A stretch of DNA of 64,000 bases from Ellagibacter isourolithinifaciens (GTDB lineage Bacteria > Actinomycetota > Coriobacteriia > Coriobacteriales > Eggerthellaceae), in contig NZ_WAJR01000001.1 of NCBI RefSeq assembly GCF_008831035.1, positions 62,001 through 126,000 on the forward strand, read 5' to 3'. The position numbers and the translations under genes were made by a program. The notes under the pieces were generated by a model, which made no database searches, had not been told where the DNA came from, and saw nothing but the letters and a program-made list of their open reading frames with translations. Shown here piece by piece: positions 34,237 through 43,086 of this stretch; position 1 is the first letter of the stretch, and each line of letters opens with the position of its first letter.

Positions 34237-35454
34237 GTGGCTAACTCTGAACTGATCGAAGCGCTTCAGGCTCTCGCTCATGAACGCAAGATTGACGAGT
34301 TCTACCTGATCGAGCGCTTGGAGGCATCGCTCGCTAAAAGCTATCAGCATATTCTCGACCTTGAATGGGACGCACGCGTCACGATCGACCGTCAGACGGG
34401 CAAGATCTATGTTTACGAGCTTGTTCCCGTTGGAGAGCCCGATCCCGAGACCGGCGAGTATGCCGAGTTCACCGAGCGTGACGTGACCCCCGACGACGTG
34501 AGCCGTATCGCCGCGCAAAACGCCAAGAGCGTCATCTCCACGATTGTTCGCGAAGCGGGTCGTCAGTCTATCTACCAGGAGTTCTCGCGCCGCGTGGGCG
34601 ACCTTGTGACGGGCACCGTGCTTCAGGGAACCCCCGACTTCACCATCATCAAGATTCGCGATGGCGTCGAGGCTGAGCTTCCGCACTACGACCTGAAGCG
34701 TTTTCCCAATGAGCGCAACGAGCGTCCGAACAACGAGCATTATCGCCACAACCAGCGCCTGAAGGTGCTGATCATCGACGTGCGCGACCCCGCGAGCGAC
34801 CTTCCCAAGGCGCGCGGTGACCAGGCGCGCCCGTCCATCATCGTGTCCCGTACCCACCCCGACCTTATCCGCCGCCTCTTCGAGATCGAGGTCCCGGAAA
34901 TCTATGACGGCGTGGTCGAGATCAAGTCGATCGCCCGCGAGCCCGGTGCCCGCTCCAAGGTCGCCGTCGCCTCCCGCGAGCGCAACCTCGATCCGGTCGG
35001 CGCCTGCGTCGGCCCGAAGGGCAGCCGCGTGCGCATGGTCGTCGAGGAGCTGCGCAACGAGCGCGTCGACGTCATCCAGTGGAACGAGGACCCGGCGGTC
35101 TATGTGGCCAACGCGCTTTCCCCTGCGAAGGTGACGAAGGTCATCATCGACGAGGAGAACAACTACGCGACTGTCGTCGTCCCCGACGATCAGCTTTCCC
35201 TCGCCATCGGCAAGGAGGGTCAGAACGCCCGCCTCGCGGCGCGTCTGACTGGCTGGCACATCGACATCAAGAGCGCGAGCTTCGCCGGAGCGCCGCTTCG
35301 CAACGAGAACATTCTTATTGACGAAGACGAGATCGAAGACGATGAAGAGGGCTTGTGCGCCTTCGAGGACGAAGACGGCAACCGTTGCCGCAACCATGCA
35401 CGACCCAACAGCCGTTTCTGCGGTATCCACGCCGAAATGGAAGACGCGCTCTAA
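34237..35454 (+). CDS. nusA: Transcription termination/antitermination protein NusA, with C-terminal Cys/His tail
   Basis: A 405-aa RNA polymerase-binding factor: N-terminal NusA domain, S1 domain (VTGTVLQGTPDFTIIKI), then KH1 and KH2 (GPKGSRVRMVVEELRNERVDV; DDQLSLAIGKEGQNARLAARLTG). The repeat domains of proteobacterial NusA are absent, as usual in actinobacteria. After an acidic linker the protein ends in a compact set C374-x9-C384-x2-H387-x7-C395-x2-H398, which looks like a small zinc knuckle; this is not part of standard NusA. The GTG start follows AAGAAAGGAAGCGACTGGAC. It is 18 bases after rimP. Confidence 0.95.
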   Translation: MANSELIEALQALAHERKIDEFYLIERLEASLAKSYQHILDLEWDARVTIDRQTGKIYVYELVPVGEPDPETGEYAEFTERDVTPDDVSRIAAQNAKSVISTIVREAGRQSIYQEFSRRVGDLVTGTVLQGTPDFTIIKIRDGVEAELPHYDLKRFPNERNERPNNEHYRHNQRLKVLIIDVRDPASDLPKARGDQARPSIIVSRTHPDLIRRLFEIEVPEIYDGVVEIKSIAREPGARSKVAVASRERNLDPVGACVGPKGSRVRMVVEELRNERVDVIQWNEDPAVYVANALSPAKVTKVIIDEENNYATVVVPDDQLSLAIGKEGQNARLAARLTGWHIDIKSASFAGAPLRNENILIDEDEIEDDEEGLCAFEDEDGNRCRNHARPNSRFCGIHAEMEDAL

Positions 35455-35480
35455 GCGCGCGGGGATTGCGGGAGCGTACA

Positions 35481-35777
35481 ATGGACCAGACGACACCGGC
35501 AAAGAAAAAGCAGCGTACCTGCGTTGCCTGCGGTGCGACCGACACGAAGCGCGCGCTTCTGCGCATCGTTCGCTCGCCTTTGGGCGTCGTGTCCTTCGAC
35601 CCTTCGGGTCGAGCTCCCGGACGCGGTGCCTACGTATGCTCCGCGGAGTGCTTTGCCGCTGCACGCAAGGCGGGTAAACTTGACCGAGCGCTTCGCACGA
35701 AGCTCGGTGAGCAGGATTTAGAGCGCATCGCCGGCGAGATGTCTCGCGACACGAGCCGTTGCGTCGGAAGAGAATAA
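35481..35777 (+). CDS. ylxR: YlxR family nucleic-acid-binding protein
   Basis: A 98-aa protein of the YlxR (DUF448) family, found between nusA and infB in many bacteria. The motifs RTCVACGATDTKRALLRIVR and GRAPGRGAYVCSAECF are typical; the pairs CVAC and CSAEC may bind zinc, and the GRGAY loop is the predicted RNA-binding site. Known members affect transcription or RNase P assembly in a few species. The ATG at 35481 is 26 bases after nusA, behind a weak GCGGGAG site. It lies 12 bases before infB. Confidence 0.93.
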   Translation: MDQTTPAKKKQRTCVACGATDTKRALLRIVRSPLGVVSFDPSGRAPGRGAYVCSAECFAAARKAGKLDRALRTKLGEQDLERIAGEMSRDTSRCVGRE

Positions 35778-35789
35778 GAGGAGTGGTAC

Positions 35790-38546
35790 ATGGCCAGCAT
35801 GCGAGTACATGAATTGGCGAAAGAATTCGATATGACGAGCAAGGAATTGCTCGACCGGTTGCACGAGATGAAGATACCGGCGAAAAGCCATGCGAGCATG
35901 CTTGCCGATGCCTACGTCGATAAGATTCGAAAGAACCTGTCTCCTGAAATCAAGCAGCGCGCTGGCAAGATCGATGCGGAGGAAGCAAAGCAGCTTGCCG
36001 AGGAGAAGGCGCAAGAAGAGCGCAAGAAGGCCGAGGAAGAGGCCAACCGCCGCGCTGCTGTCGAGAAGGAGCGCGCGCTTCGCGAAGCCGAGCGCGCTCG
36101 CCGCGAGGGCGGTGCACCCAAGGGCGAGGCTCGCTCCGAGCAGCCGAAGCATACGCCTAAGAAGGCGCCTGTGAGCAGCGGCTTCGAGGGCCTTGCAAGC
36201 CAGATTGAGTCTGAGAAGGAGCGCGTCGCGCGCGAGAAAGCCGAGGCTCGCGCCAAGGCCCGCGCTGCGAAGATGGCGGCCGAAGTCGCCAAAAAGCAGG
36301 CGGTCGAGGAAGCGCTTCGCTCCCGCGGGAGGAAGTCTTCCAAGCCGGCGACGCAGCACAAGGGTCCGGCCCCCGTGCTCACGCCCAAGAAATCTTCCAA
36401 CTTCAGCTCGCTGCTTTCCCAGATCGAGTCTGAGAAGCAGCGCATCGAGGCGCAGAAGGCCGAGCATGCCAACAAGCCCAAGCCCGAGCGCTCCGAGCGC
36501 GGCGGCAAGAAGGGCGAGCGTGGCGGCAAGAAGGGCAAGCGCGGCAACGTCGTGCAGGTCGTTCCCGAGCTCGAGAACCAGACCCAGGGCGAGGACCGCT
36601 ATGCCCAGATGGCCGTACAGGCGGAGAAGCTCCAGCGCGACAAGGTGCTTGCCGAGGCGCGCGCCGCTGTAGCCGCCGCGAACTCGCATGAGGGTGAGGG
36701 CCGCCGCAAGAAGCGCAAGGAGAAGCGCCAGGCAGAGGCTCGCGAGCGCATGGAGATGGAGGCCATCCAGAAGGGTCTCGATCCCACGCTCGTGCTCGAC
36801 GACTCCGTCGTGGAGATTCCCCAGGGTGCCAACGTCGCCAAGTTCGCCGAGCTGCTCGGCGTGCAGCCCAACGACGTCATTAAGCGCCTGTTCATGCTCG
36901 GCCAGGTGCTGACGCTCACCCAATCCATGTCCGATGACCTCATCGAGCTCATCGCCGACGACATGGGCCGCAAGGTCCGCGTGGTCTCCCCCGAGGAGGA
37001 GTACGCTGTCGTCTACCATGACTCCGAGGAAGACCTGAAGCCGCGTCCGCCTGTCGTTACCGTCATGGGTCACGTCGACCACGGCAAGACCTCGCTGCTC
37101 GACGCGATTCGCCATACTGGCGTTGCCGCAGGTGAAGCGGGCGGCATCACCCAGCACATCGGTGCATCCATCGTGAACATCGACGGTCGCCAGATCACCT
37201 TCATCGACACGCCCGGCCACGAGGCTTTTACCGCCATGCGTGCTCGCGGTGCTCAGGTTACCGACGTCATCGTGCTCGTCGTCGCCGCTGATGATGGCGT
37301 CATGCCGCAGACCATCGAGGCAATCAACCATGCCAAGGCTGCCGATGTGCCCATCGTCGTCGCGGTGAACAAGATCGACAAGCCCGGCGCGAATCCCGAC
37401 CGCGTCCGCCAGGAGCTCGTCGAACATGGCGTCATCCCCGAAGAGTGGGGCGGCAAGAACATGTTCGTCGAGGTTTCCGCGAAGAAGAAGCTCCACATCG
37501 ACGACCTGCTCGAGACCATCCTTCTGCAGGCCGACGTGCTCGAGCTCAAGGCGAACCCCGATGCCGAGGCATCCGGCTACGTCATCGAGGCGAACCTCGA
37601 CAAGGGCCGTGGCCCGGTTGCGACGGTGCTCATCCACCGCGGTACGCTGCACACCGGCGACACCGTCGTCGCGGGCACGTCCTACGGCCGCGTCCGTGCG
37701 CTCATCGACCCGCGCGGCAATCATGTTGATTCCGCAGGTCCGGCCGATCCTGTTGAGATCCTCGGCCTGAACAGCGTTCCCACCGCAGGCGACGAGTTCC
37801 GCGTGTTCGAAGACGAGCGCGATGCCCGCAAGCTTGCCGAGGAGCGTGCGCTGCGTGCACGCCTCGCCGAGCAGGAGACGAAGTCCCACATGAGCCTCGA
37901 CGACCTGTTCAGCCGCATCGAAGAGGGCAAGCAGACCGACCTGAACCTCATCGTGAAGGCCGACGTCCAGGGTTCGATCGAGGCTTTGCGCGATGCCTTC
38001 GAGAAGATGGACCAGTCCGAAGTGCGCATCAACATTGTGCACTCCGCCGTCGGCGGCATCACCGAGACCGACGTCACGCTCGCAGCTGCCTCCGATGCCA
38101 TCATCATCGGCTTCAACGTTCGCCCGACTGGCAAGTCGAAGCAGCAGGCCGAGAAGGAAAAGGTCGACATCCGCCTGTATCGCGTCATCTACCAGGCGAT
38201 CGAGGACATCAACGCCGCGCGCGTCGGCCTGCTCTCGCCCGACATCGTCGAGGAGGACACCGGCATCGCCGAGATTCGCGAGACCTTCAAGGTGCCCAAG
38301 GTTGGCACGATTGCGGGCTGCTACATCACCGACGGCGAGCTCCATCGCGACGACAAGGTTCGCATCGTTCGCGACGGCACCGTCATCTTCGAGGGCGAGA
38401 TCGCCAGCTTGCGTCGCTTCAAGGACGACGTCAAGTCGGTCAAGCAGGGCTACGAGTGCGGCATCGGCATCAGCGGCTACCAGGACCTCAAGGTGGGCGA
38501 CACCATCGAGGGCTACATCGTCAAAGAGGTCGAGCGCACGGAATAG
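35790..38546 (+). CDS. infB: Translation initiation factor IF-2
   Basis: A 918-aa GTPase that places initiator tRNA on the ribosome. An IF2_N domain at the start ([21 protein letters not shown]) is followed by a long Lys/Glu/Ala-rich disordered region (about 60-330) with two similar blocks beginning [18 protein letters not shown] and [15 protein letters not shown], then a second IF2_N, the G domain ([30 protein letters not shown]) and domains II-IV. Start behind AGAGGAGTGGTAC. Large size reflects the linker, as is common in actinobacteria. Confidence 0.97.
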   Translation: MASMRVHELAKEFDMTSKELLDRLHEMKIPAKSHASMLADAYVDKIRKNLSPEIKQRAGKIDAEEAKQLAEEKAQEERKKAEEEANRRAAVEKERALREAERARREGGAPKGEARSEQPKHTPKKAPVSSGFEGLASQIESEKERVAREKAEARAKARAAKMAAEVAKKQAVEEALRSRGRKSSKPATQHKGPAPVLTPKKSSNFSSLLSQIESEKQRIEAQKAEHANKPKPERSERGGKKGERGGKKGKRGNVVQVVPELENQTQGEDRYAQMAVQAEKLQRDKVLAEARAAVAAANSHEGEGRRKKRKEKRQAEARERMEMEAIQKGLDPTLVLDDSVVEIPQGANVAKFAELLGVQPNDVIKRLFMLGQVLTLTQSMSDDLIELIADDMGRKVRVVSPEEEYAVVYHDSEEDLKPRPPVVTVMGHVDHGKTSLLDAIRHTGVAAGEAGGITQHIGASIVNIDGRQITFIDTPGHEAFTAMRARGAQVTDVIVLVVAADDGVMPQTIEAINHAKAADVPIVVAVNKIDKPGANPDRVRQELVEHGVIPEEWGGKNMFVEVSAKKKLHIDDLLETILLQADVLELKANPDAEASGYVIEANLDKGRGPVATVLIHRGTLHTGDTVVAGTSYGRVRALIDPRGNHVDSAGPADPVEILGLNSVPTAGDEFRVFEDERDARKLAEERALRARLAEQETKSHMSLDDLFSRIEEGKQTDLNLIVKADVQGSIEALRDAFEKMDQSEVRINIVHSAVGGITETDVTLAAASDAIIIGFNVRPTGKSKQQAEKEKVDIRLYRVIYQAIEDINAARVGLLSPDIVEEDTGIAEIRETFKVPKVGTIAGCYITDGELHRDDKVRIVRDGTVIFEGEIASLRRFKDDVKSVKQGYECGIGISGYQDLKVGDTIEGYIVKEVERTE

Positions 38547-38555
38547 GAGGTCGGC

Positions 38556-38933
38556 ATGAAGCAGGGATCTTCCAGCCGCAAAGTTAACGAGCAGGCGCGC
38601 GAGGTCATCGCGAGCATCCTCCTGTTCGATATATCCGATCCCGAGTTGTCGATGGTCACGATCACCGGCTGCGAGGTGTCCTTCGACCGCAGCGTGTGCA
38701 ACGTGTACTACTCGACGGACAGGCAGCGCTACGACAAGGTGGGCGAGGCGTTCACGCGCGCGAGCGGGCGCATCCGCTCGCTCATGGCGCGCCGTCTCTC
38801 CTGGCGCGTTGCCCCTGAGCTGCGCTTCATGCTCGATCGAAGCGTCGACACGGCGGAGCGCATCGCCGGTGCCTTGGCGCGCGAGTCGCAGCGTCCGCCG
38901 GTCATCGTGAAAGAGGAAGAAGAGGGCGAGTAG
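38556..38933 (+). CDS. rbfA: Ribosome-binding factor A
   Basis: A 125-aa single-KH-like factor for 16S rRNA maturation and cold adaptation. Conserved features are SRKVNEQAREVIASILL, the LSMVTITGCEVSFDRSVCNVYY strand block and the C-terminal LRFMLDRSVDTAERI. AGGAGGTC precedes the ATG, nine bases after infB, and its stop is one base before the next gene. An acidic tail (KEEEEGE) ends the protein. Confidence 0.95.
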   Translation: MKQGSSSRKVNEQAREVIASILLFDISDPELSMVTITGCEVSFDRSVCNVYYSTDRQRYDKVGEAFTRASGRIRSLMARRLSWRVAPELRFMLDRSVDTAERIAGALARESQRPPVIVKEEEEGE

Positions 38934-38934
38934 C

Positions 38935-39921
38935 ATGCCGGTCACCCCGCAAACGAATGTTTCGCTTACGGAGATTTCCGCGGTTTTGAAATCGCGCGAT
39001 GACTATGTGATCTGCGGACATGTGAGCCCCGACGGCGATTGTTTGGGCTCACAGCTCGCCTTGGCGGGAATCTTGCGACGCCTGGGAAAGCGGGTGACGT
39101 GCGTTTTGGCGAAACCCGAGAAGCCCGATGTTCGTCTCTCCTTCCTTCCGGGGCTTGCCGATATGGTCTACGCACGCGACTTCATGGGGGAGGTCGGGAC
39201 GTTCGTGGCCGTCGATGTCCCGAACCGTGAGCGGATCGGTGATGCATCGCGCCTGCTCGACGAGGCGGAATATTCGATCACCATTGATCATCATGCGTAT
39301 CCCGAGACAATGAGCACCCTTACGTATTGCAATCCATCGATGGCGGCAACATCGATGCTGATTTGGGAACTCTCGAAGTGCCTGCGCGTCGACAACTCGG
39401 GCGACATTGCGCTGTGTGCCTACACCGGCCTCGTTACCGATACTGGGCGCTTCCAGTACCAAAACGCCGACTCGCGCGCATTCGCATCGGCTTCCGAGAT
39501 GATTACCGCCGGCGTTGATGCTTCTTTCGTTTCGCGCGAGGTGTATCAGAATCGCAGCGAGGCGTCGGTGCTTCTTGAGGCCTGCTCCATCAAGCATATG
39601 AAGCTCTTCTGCGGCGGGCAGGCGGCGATAAGCTATGTCACGCGTCGAGACTTCGAAAAGTGCCATGCGGTGAAGGCGGATTCCGAAGCGCTTATCGACA
39701 CGCTTCGCTCCATCGCGGGCGTACGCGTTGCCTGCATGCTGCGCGAGCAGGGTGACTCGATCCGCGGGAGTTTCCGCGCGAAGGACGACACCGACGTTGC
39801 GGCCATCGCTGCCAGCTTCGGCGGCGGCGGGCACAAGGCTGCCGCAGGTTTTTCCATCGAGGGTCCTATCGAAGGTGCCCTTGCCAGAGTCGAGAAGGCT
39901 ATCGAGCAGGCTCTCAAGTAA
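38935..39921 (+). CDS. nrnA: DHH-family phosphoesterase (NrnA-like oligoribonuclease/pAp phosphatase)
   Basis: A 328-aa DHH/DHHA1 protein. The first metal site is CGHVSPDGDCLGSQLAL, the DHH signature is TIDHHAYPE, and the DHHA1 domain ends in FGGGGHKAAAGF. NrnA enzymes degrade short RNA oligomers and pAp in the cytoplasm. Its place after rbfA is the usual one in Gram-positive bacteria. It starts one base after the rbfA stop with an AGGGCGAGTAGC site inside that gene. The exact substrate (nanoRNA, pAp or cyclic dinucleotide products) is not decided by sequence. Confidence 0.88.
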   Translation: MPVTPQTNVSLTEISAVLKSRDDYVICGHVSPDGDCLGSQLALAGILRRLGKRVTCVLAKPEKPDVRLSFLPGLADMVYARDFMGEVGTFVAVDVPNRERIGDASRLLDEAEYSITIDHHAYPETMSTLTYCNPSMAATSMLIWELSKCLRVDNSGDIALCAYTGLVTDTGRFQYQNADSRAFASASEMITAGVDASFVSREVYQNRSEASVLLEACSIKHMKLFCGGQAAISYVTRRDFEKCHAVKADSEALIDTLRSIAGVRVACMLREQGDSIRGSFRAKDDTDVAAIAASFGGGGHKAAAGFSIEGPIEGALARVEKAIEQALK

Positions 39922-39949
39922 ACTCGATATACAGTGAGGATGAGGCTTT

Positions 39950-40432
39950 ATGGTGAAATGCGCATTGACACCGGGCACGTTCGACCCGATTACGGTGGGA
40001 CATCTCGATGTCATCACCCGTGCGTCGCAGCTTGTCGATGAAGTCATCGTTGCCGTTGCTGAGTCGGTGAAGAAAAAACCGCTGTTCACCCTTGAGGAGC
40101 GCGTGGCGCTTGCGGAAGAGGCGACCCGGGACCTCGACAACGTTCGCGTCGTGCCTTTCGACGGTTTGCTCGTCGATTTTGCCCATGAGGTTGGTGCGAC
40201 GGCGGTCGTCAAGGGTTTGCGAGCAATCACGGACTTCGAGTACGAGTTCCAAATGACGGCGATCAATTATCAGCTCGACCGCAACCTGGAAACGCTCTTC
40301 ATCATGTCGACCCCGCAGCATATGTACCTCTCTTCTTCGGTGGTGCGGGAAATCGCATCTATGGGCGGCGACATCAAGGAGTTCGTGCCGCCCTGTGTCG
40401 AGCGGGCGCTTCGAGAGAAGTTCGGGAACTAA
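39950..40432 (+). CDS. coaD: Phosphopantetheine adenylyltransferase
   Basis: A 160-aa nucleotidyltransferase making dephospho-CoA from 4'-phosphopantetheine. The HxGH-type motif lies in PGTFDPITVGHLDVI; VVKGLRAITDFEYEFQM and the second signature TPQHMYLSSSVVREIASMGGD are intact. GTGAGGATGAGG stands before the ATG. It is 28 bases after nrnA and probably ends the operon, with a terminator at 40516. Confidence 0.96.
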   Translation: MVKCALTPGTFDPITVGHLDVITRASQLVDEVIVAVAESVKKKPLFTLEERVALAEEATRDLDNVRVVPFDGLLVDFAHEVGATAVVKGLRAITDFEYEFQMTAINYQLDRNLETLFIMSTPQHMYLSSSVVREIASMGGDIKEFVPPCVERALREKFGN

Positions 40433-40515
40433 TCGAGTTGAGTCCCTGTTCTGGCTCGTATCTTTTTGCGGGGTGCTTTCGACCAGGGGATTTCAGGGTA
40501 TGAAATGAAAATCGG

Positions 40516-40542
40516 GAAAGCGGGATCACCCGCTTTCTTGTT
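40516..40542 (+). terminator. Terminator after coaD
   Basis: GAAAGCGGG, loop ATCA, CCCGCTTTC and TTGTT. Confidence 0.8.
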
Positions 40543-40559
40543 GTATTGAAGGGATATTC

Positions 40560-41579
40560 GTGGCAGCTAAGAGGGGACAATCGGGCCTTTCGCTCATCGT
40601 TGGGGTGGACAAACCCTCGGGTATGAGCTCGCACGACGTGGTCAATCGGGTTCGCCGTATTTTCGGGGAGCGTCGTGTCGGTCATACAGGGACGCTCGAT
40701 CCTTTGGCGTCGGGGGTGCTCTGCGTTTGCGTGGGGCCGGCGACGAGGCTTGACAATTACATGGTCGGGCATGACAAGCACTATCGTGTTCGAATCGCCT
40801 TCGGGGTCGGTGCCGACACCGACGATGTCGACGGCGAGCCCGTTAAGTTTAGCTCGGTGCCGAGCGGTGCTTTCGAGGAGCCGTTCGCGCTAGAGACGCT
40901 TGCGCGCTTCATCGGACCCCAAAAACAGCTTCCCCCGGCGTACTCCGCTGTCAAGGTTGGCGGCGTAAAGGCCTGCGATGCCGCGCGAAAGGGCAGAATA
41001 ATCGAGTTGATGCCTCGCGATATCGAAGTGTACTCGGCGAAGCTTGCTGCGATCGTCCCTGGTGACGGGGACGTCTCCGTATTTTGGGATGTCGATTTCC
41101 ATGTCTCGAAGGGTACCTATATCCGCGCGCTCGCTCGCGATATTGGCGTCTCGATAGGTTGCCCCGCCCATGTGGCCGCGCTCCGACGGACGAGTGCGGG
41201 CCTTCTGACGCTCGATGACTGCGTGAGCCTCGACGTGCTTGAGCGCATGGGCGTCGATGCTTCGCTCGACCCAGTGAAACTGCTCGGCTTCCGCTTCGCC
41301 TTTCTCGATGAGGCGGGTGCACGTTTGGTGGCGAACGGTAATCAGCTGCCCGCATCGACGGTTGAGCTTTGCGAGCGCCGCCATGCAAGTGCCGCGAGCG
41401 AGTTGTGCGCCTGCACGGCCGGTGTGCGCCAGAGTTGCTCTGCACCCGAAGACGGCGAGCGGATCGCGGTAATCGTCGGCAACAAGCTTGTGGGCATATA
41501 TGCTTACGAGGAGCAACGGCAGCGCTACAATGCATGTTGCATCTTCCAGACAGGAGTGAGACGTGGCGGAGATATTTAA
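40560..41579 (+). CDS. truB: tRNA pseudouridine-55 synthase
   Basis: A 339-aa pseudouridine synthase for U55 of the tRNA T-loop. The signature GVDKPSGMSSHDVVNRVRRI is followed by RRVGHTGTLDPLASGVL with the catalytic Asp; KGTYIRALARDIG and the C-terminal domain are also present. It starts with GTG behind GAAGGGATATTC. Its last 17 bases overlap the start of ribF, so the two are translationally coupled. The C-terminal 60 residues are Cys-rich and not strongly conserved. Confidence 0.95.
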   Translation: MAAKRGQSGLSLIVGVDKPSGMSSHDVVNRVRRIFGERRVGHTGTLDPLASGVLCVCVGPATRLDNYMVGHDKHYRVRIAFGVGADTDDVDGEPVKFSSVPSGAFEEPFALETLARFIGPQKQLPPAYSAVKVGGVKACDAARKGRIIELMPRDIEVYSAKLAAIVPGDGDVSVFWDVDFHVSKGTYIRALARDIGVSIGCPAHVAALRRTSAGLLTLDDCVSLDVLERMGVDASLDPVKLLGFRFAFLDEAGARLVANGNQLPASTVELCERRHASAASELCACTAGVRQSCSAPEDGERIAVIVGNKLVGIYAYEEQRQRYNACCIFQTGVRRGGDI

Positions 41580-42486
41580 CGTTGACGAGTCGTTCGACCG
41601 AAATCGGTTCGACGGCGCGTGCTGTGCATTCGGTGTGTTCGACGGTGTCCATAAGGGACACCAAGCGCTTCTCTCGTGCGCGATAGAGGATGCTGCGAAG
41701 CGGGGAAGCGCCTCGTTCGTGCTTACCTTCGACACCGATCCCGACGAGATGTTTCGCCCGAACGAGTTGAAAAAGCTTATGACCAATGGGGATCGCATTC
41801 AAGCGCTTGCCGCGTCGGGGGTCGATTTCGTCGCGGTTTTGCCTTTCACACGCGAGTTCGCGTCCTTGCCTCCCGAGCAGTTCCTTGCGTGGACTTTTGG
41901 GGAACATGCGCCTGCGAGCATTCATGTCGGTTGCGGATTCCGCTTCGGGGCTCGTGCGAAGGGCACCGATGAGACGCTTGCTGCGTGGGGTTCTCGCAAT
42001 ATGTGCGATGTCACCGCACATGAGCTTCTCTGCCTCGAGGGGGCTCCGGTAAGCGCGACGCGCATTAGGGGACTTCTTTCCGAGGGCGCCGTCGAAGAAG
42101 CTGCAAGGCTTCTCGGTAAGCCTTGGAAGGTGCGCGGCACGGTCGTGTCGGGTCGCGGCGAGGGTGCTCAGATGGGCATTCGCACCGCCAACCTCCGCAT
42201 TCCCGATAACCTTCGCTCCATCGGTGACGGCGTCTATGCAGCTTACGTCATCGTTGACGGAAAGCGCTACAAGGCTGCGGTCAACATGGGCGTTGCGGCG
42301 ACGTTTGCCGATCGCACGACTTCGAATTGCGAGGCTCATCTTCTTGACTTCGATGGAGATATCTACGGTCATGAGATTGAGCTCGAGTTCATCGCGTGGC
42401 TGCGCCCGATGCGCGCCTTCGACGATGTCGATGAATTGATCGCCGCTATCATGTCGAATATTGAATGGGTTCGCGAGCATCTTTGA
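41563..42486 (+). CDS. ribF: Bifunctional riboflavin kinase/FAD synthetase
   Basis: A 307-aa enzyme making FMN and FAD. The N-terminal FAD synthetase domain has GVFDGVHKGHQALL, TFDTDPDEMF and ISATRIR-like VSATRIRGLLSEG; the C-terminal riboflavin kinase domain has GTVVSGRGEGAQMGIRTANL and the catalytic Glu in HEIELEF. The GTG start is inside the end of truB, behind CAGGAGTGAGAC. Its FMN product would supply the flavinylation-motif protein, if that is truly flavinylated. Confidence 0.95.
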   Translation: MAEIFNVDESFDRNRFDGACCAFGVFDGVHKGHQALLSCAIEDAAKRGSASFVLTFDTDPDEMFRPNELKKLMTNGDRIQALAASGVDFVAVLPFTREFASLPPEQFLAWTFGEHAPASIHVGCGFRFGARAKGTDETLAAWGSRNMCDVTAHELLCLEGAPVSATRIRGLLSEGAVEEAARLLGKPWKVRGTVVSGRGEGAQMGIRTANLRIPDNLRSIGDGVYAAYVIVDGKRYKAAVNMGVAATFADRTTSNCEAHLLDFDGDIYGHEIELEFIAWLRPMRAFDDVDELIAAIMSNIEWVREHL

Positions 42487-42520
42487 TCTGGTTTTCGAAT
42501 TTACCTATTTGACCTGGATA

Positions 42521-42559
42521 AATCCCCTTGTCATGCAAATACATGACAAGGGGATTTTC
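42521..42559 (+). terminator. Terminator of ribF
   Basis: AATCCCCTTGTCATG, a 6-base loop, CATGACAAGGGGATT and then TTCTTG: a long perfect stem. Confidence 0.93.
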
Positions 42560-42662
42560 TTGTCATGCGGCAAAATCATGGGTTTGCGTGATGGCTAAGA
42601 GGTCCTTCCCGTCGCATAGTCGTGGCAACACGTTGGCAAGGCAATGCAAAAGGAGCATCGCA

Positions 42663-42941
42663 ATGAAAATTCTCGGAATGGGAACCCCTGAACTTCTTAT
42701 CATCCTCGTCGTCGTTCTGTTGATTTTCGGGCCGAAGAACCTCCCGAAACTCGGTAGCGCGATCGGCAAGTCGATGAAGGGCCTGCGCGAGGGCCTCGGG
42801 TCGGGCAAGAAAGCCGAAGAGGCGAGCGACGAGAAAGAGGTCGCTGAGAATCTTGTTGAGTCCGAGTCGGACACCGAAGAGCAGGAGGCACCCAAGACCG
42901 CGAAGAAGCGCGTTGTGAAAAAGGTTGCTGCCGCTGAATAG
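42663..42941 (+). CDS. tatA: Sec-independent translocase protein TatA
   Basis: A 92-aa pore protein of the twin-arginine export system. A single N-terminal membrane helix (ELLIILVVVLLIFGPKNLPKL) with the FGPK hinge is followed by an amphipathic helix (GSAIGKSMKGLREGL) and an acidic/basic tail. Start at 42663 behind AAAAGGAGCATCGCA. It stands alone between two terminators; tatC is not in the window. The lipoprotein at 20566-23013 is a likely substrate. Confidence 0.93.
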   Translation: MKILGMGTPELLIILVVVLLIFGPKNLPKLGSAIGKSMKGLREGLGSGKKAEEASDEKEVAENLVESESDTEEQEAPKTAKKRVVKKVAAAE

Positions 42942-42971
42942 CGAACCGCCAAACAAACCTAACCTTCCCTT

Positions 42972-43003
42972 GGGCGCATGGATATCTGCTATGCGCCCTT
43001 TCT
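42972..43003 (+). terminator. Terminator of tatA
   Basis: GGGCGCAT, an 11-base loop, ATGCGCCC and TTTCT. Confidence 0.85.
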
Positions 43004-43086
43004 GATTTCGCGGAGGGGTATCATCTGAGCTCCGTGCTTTACAATGGAGTCTGAAAAGATGGCCGTTCGACCGAAGGGAAGTTAGC

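Noticed and set aside
32872-38945. Very long minus-strand frames opposite murB, nusA and infB
   Set aside because: Same GC shadow effect; both strands cannot code here and the plus strand holds the classic rimP-infB operon.
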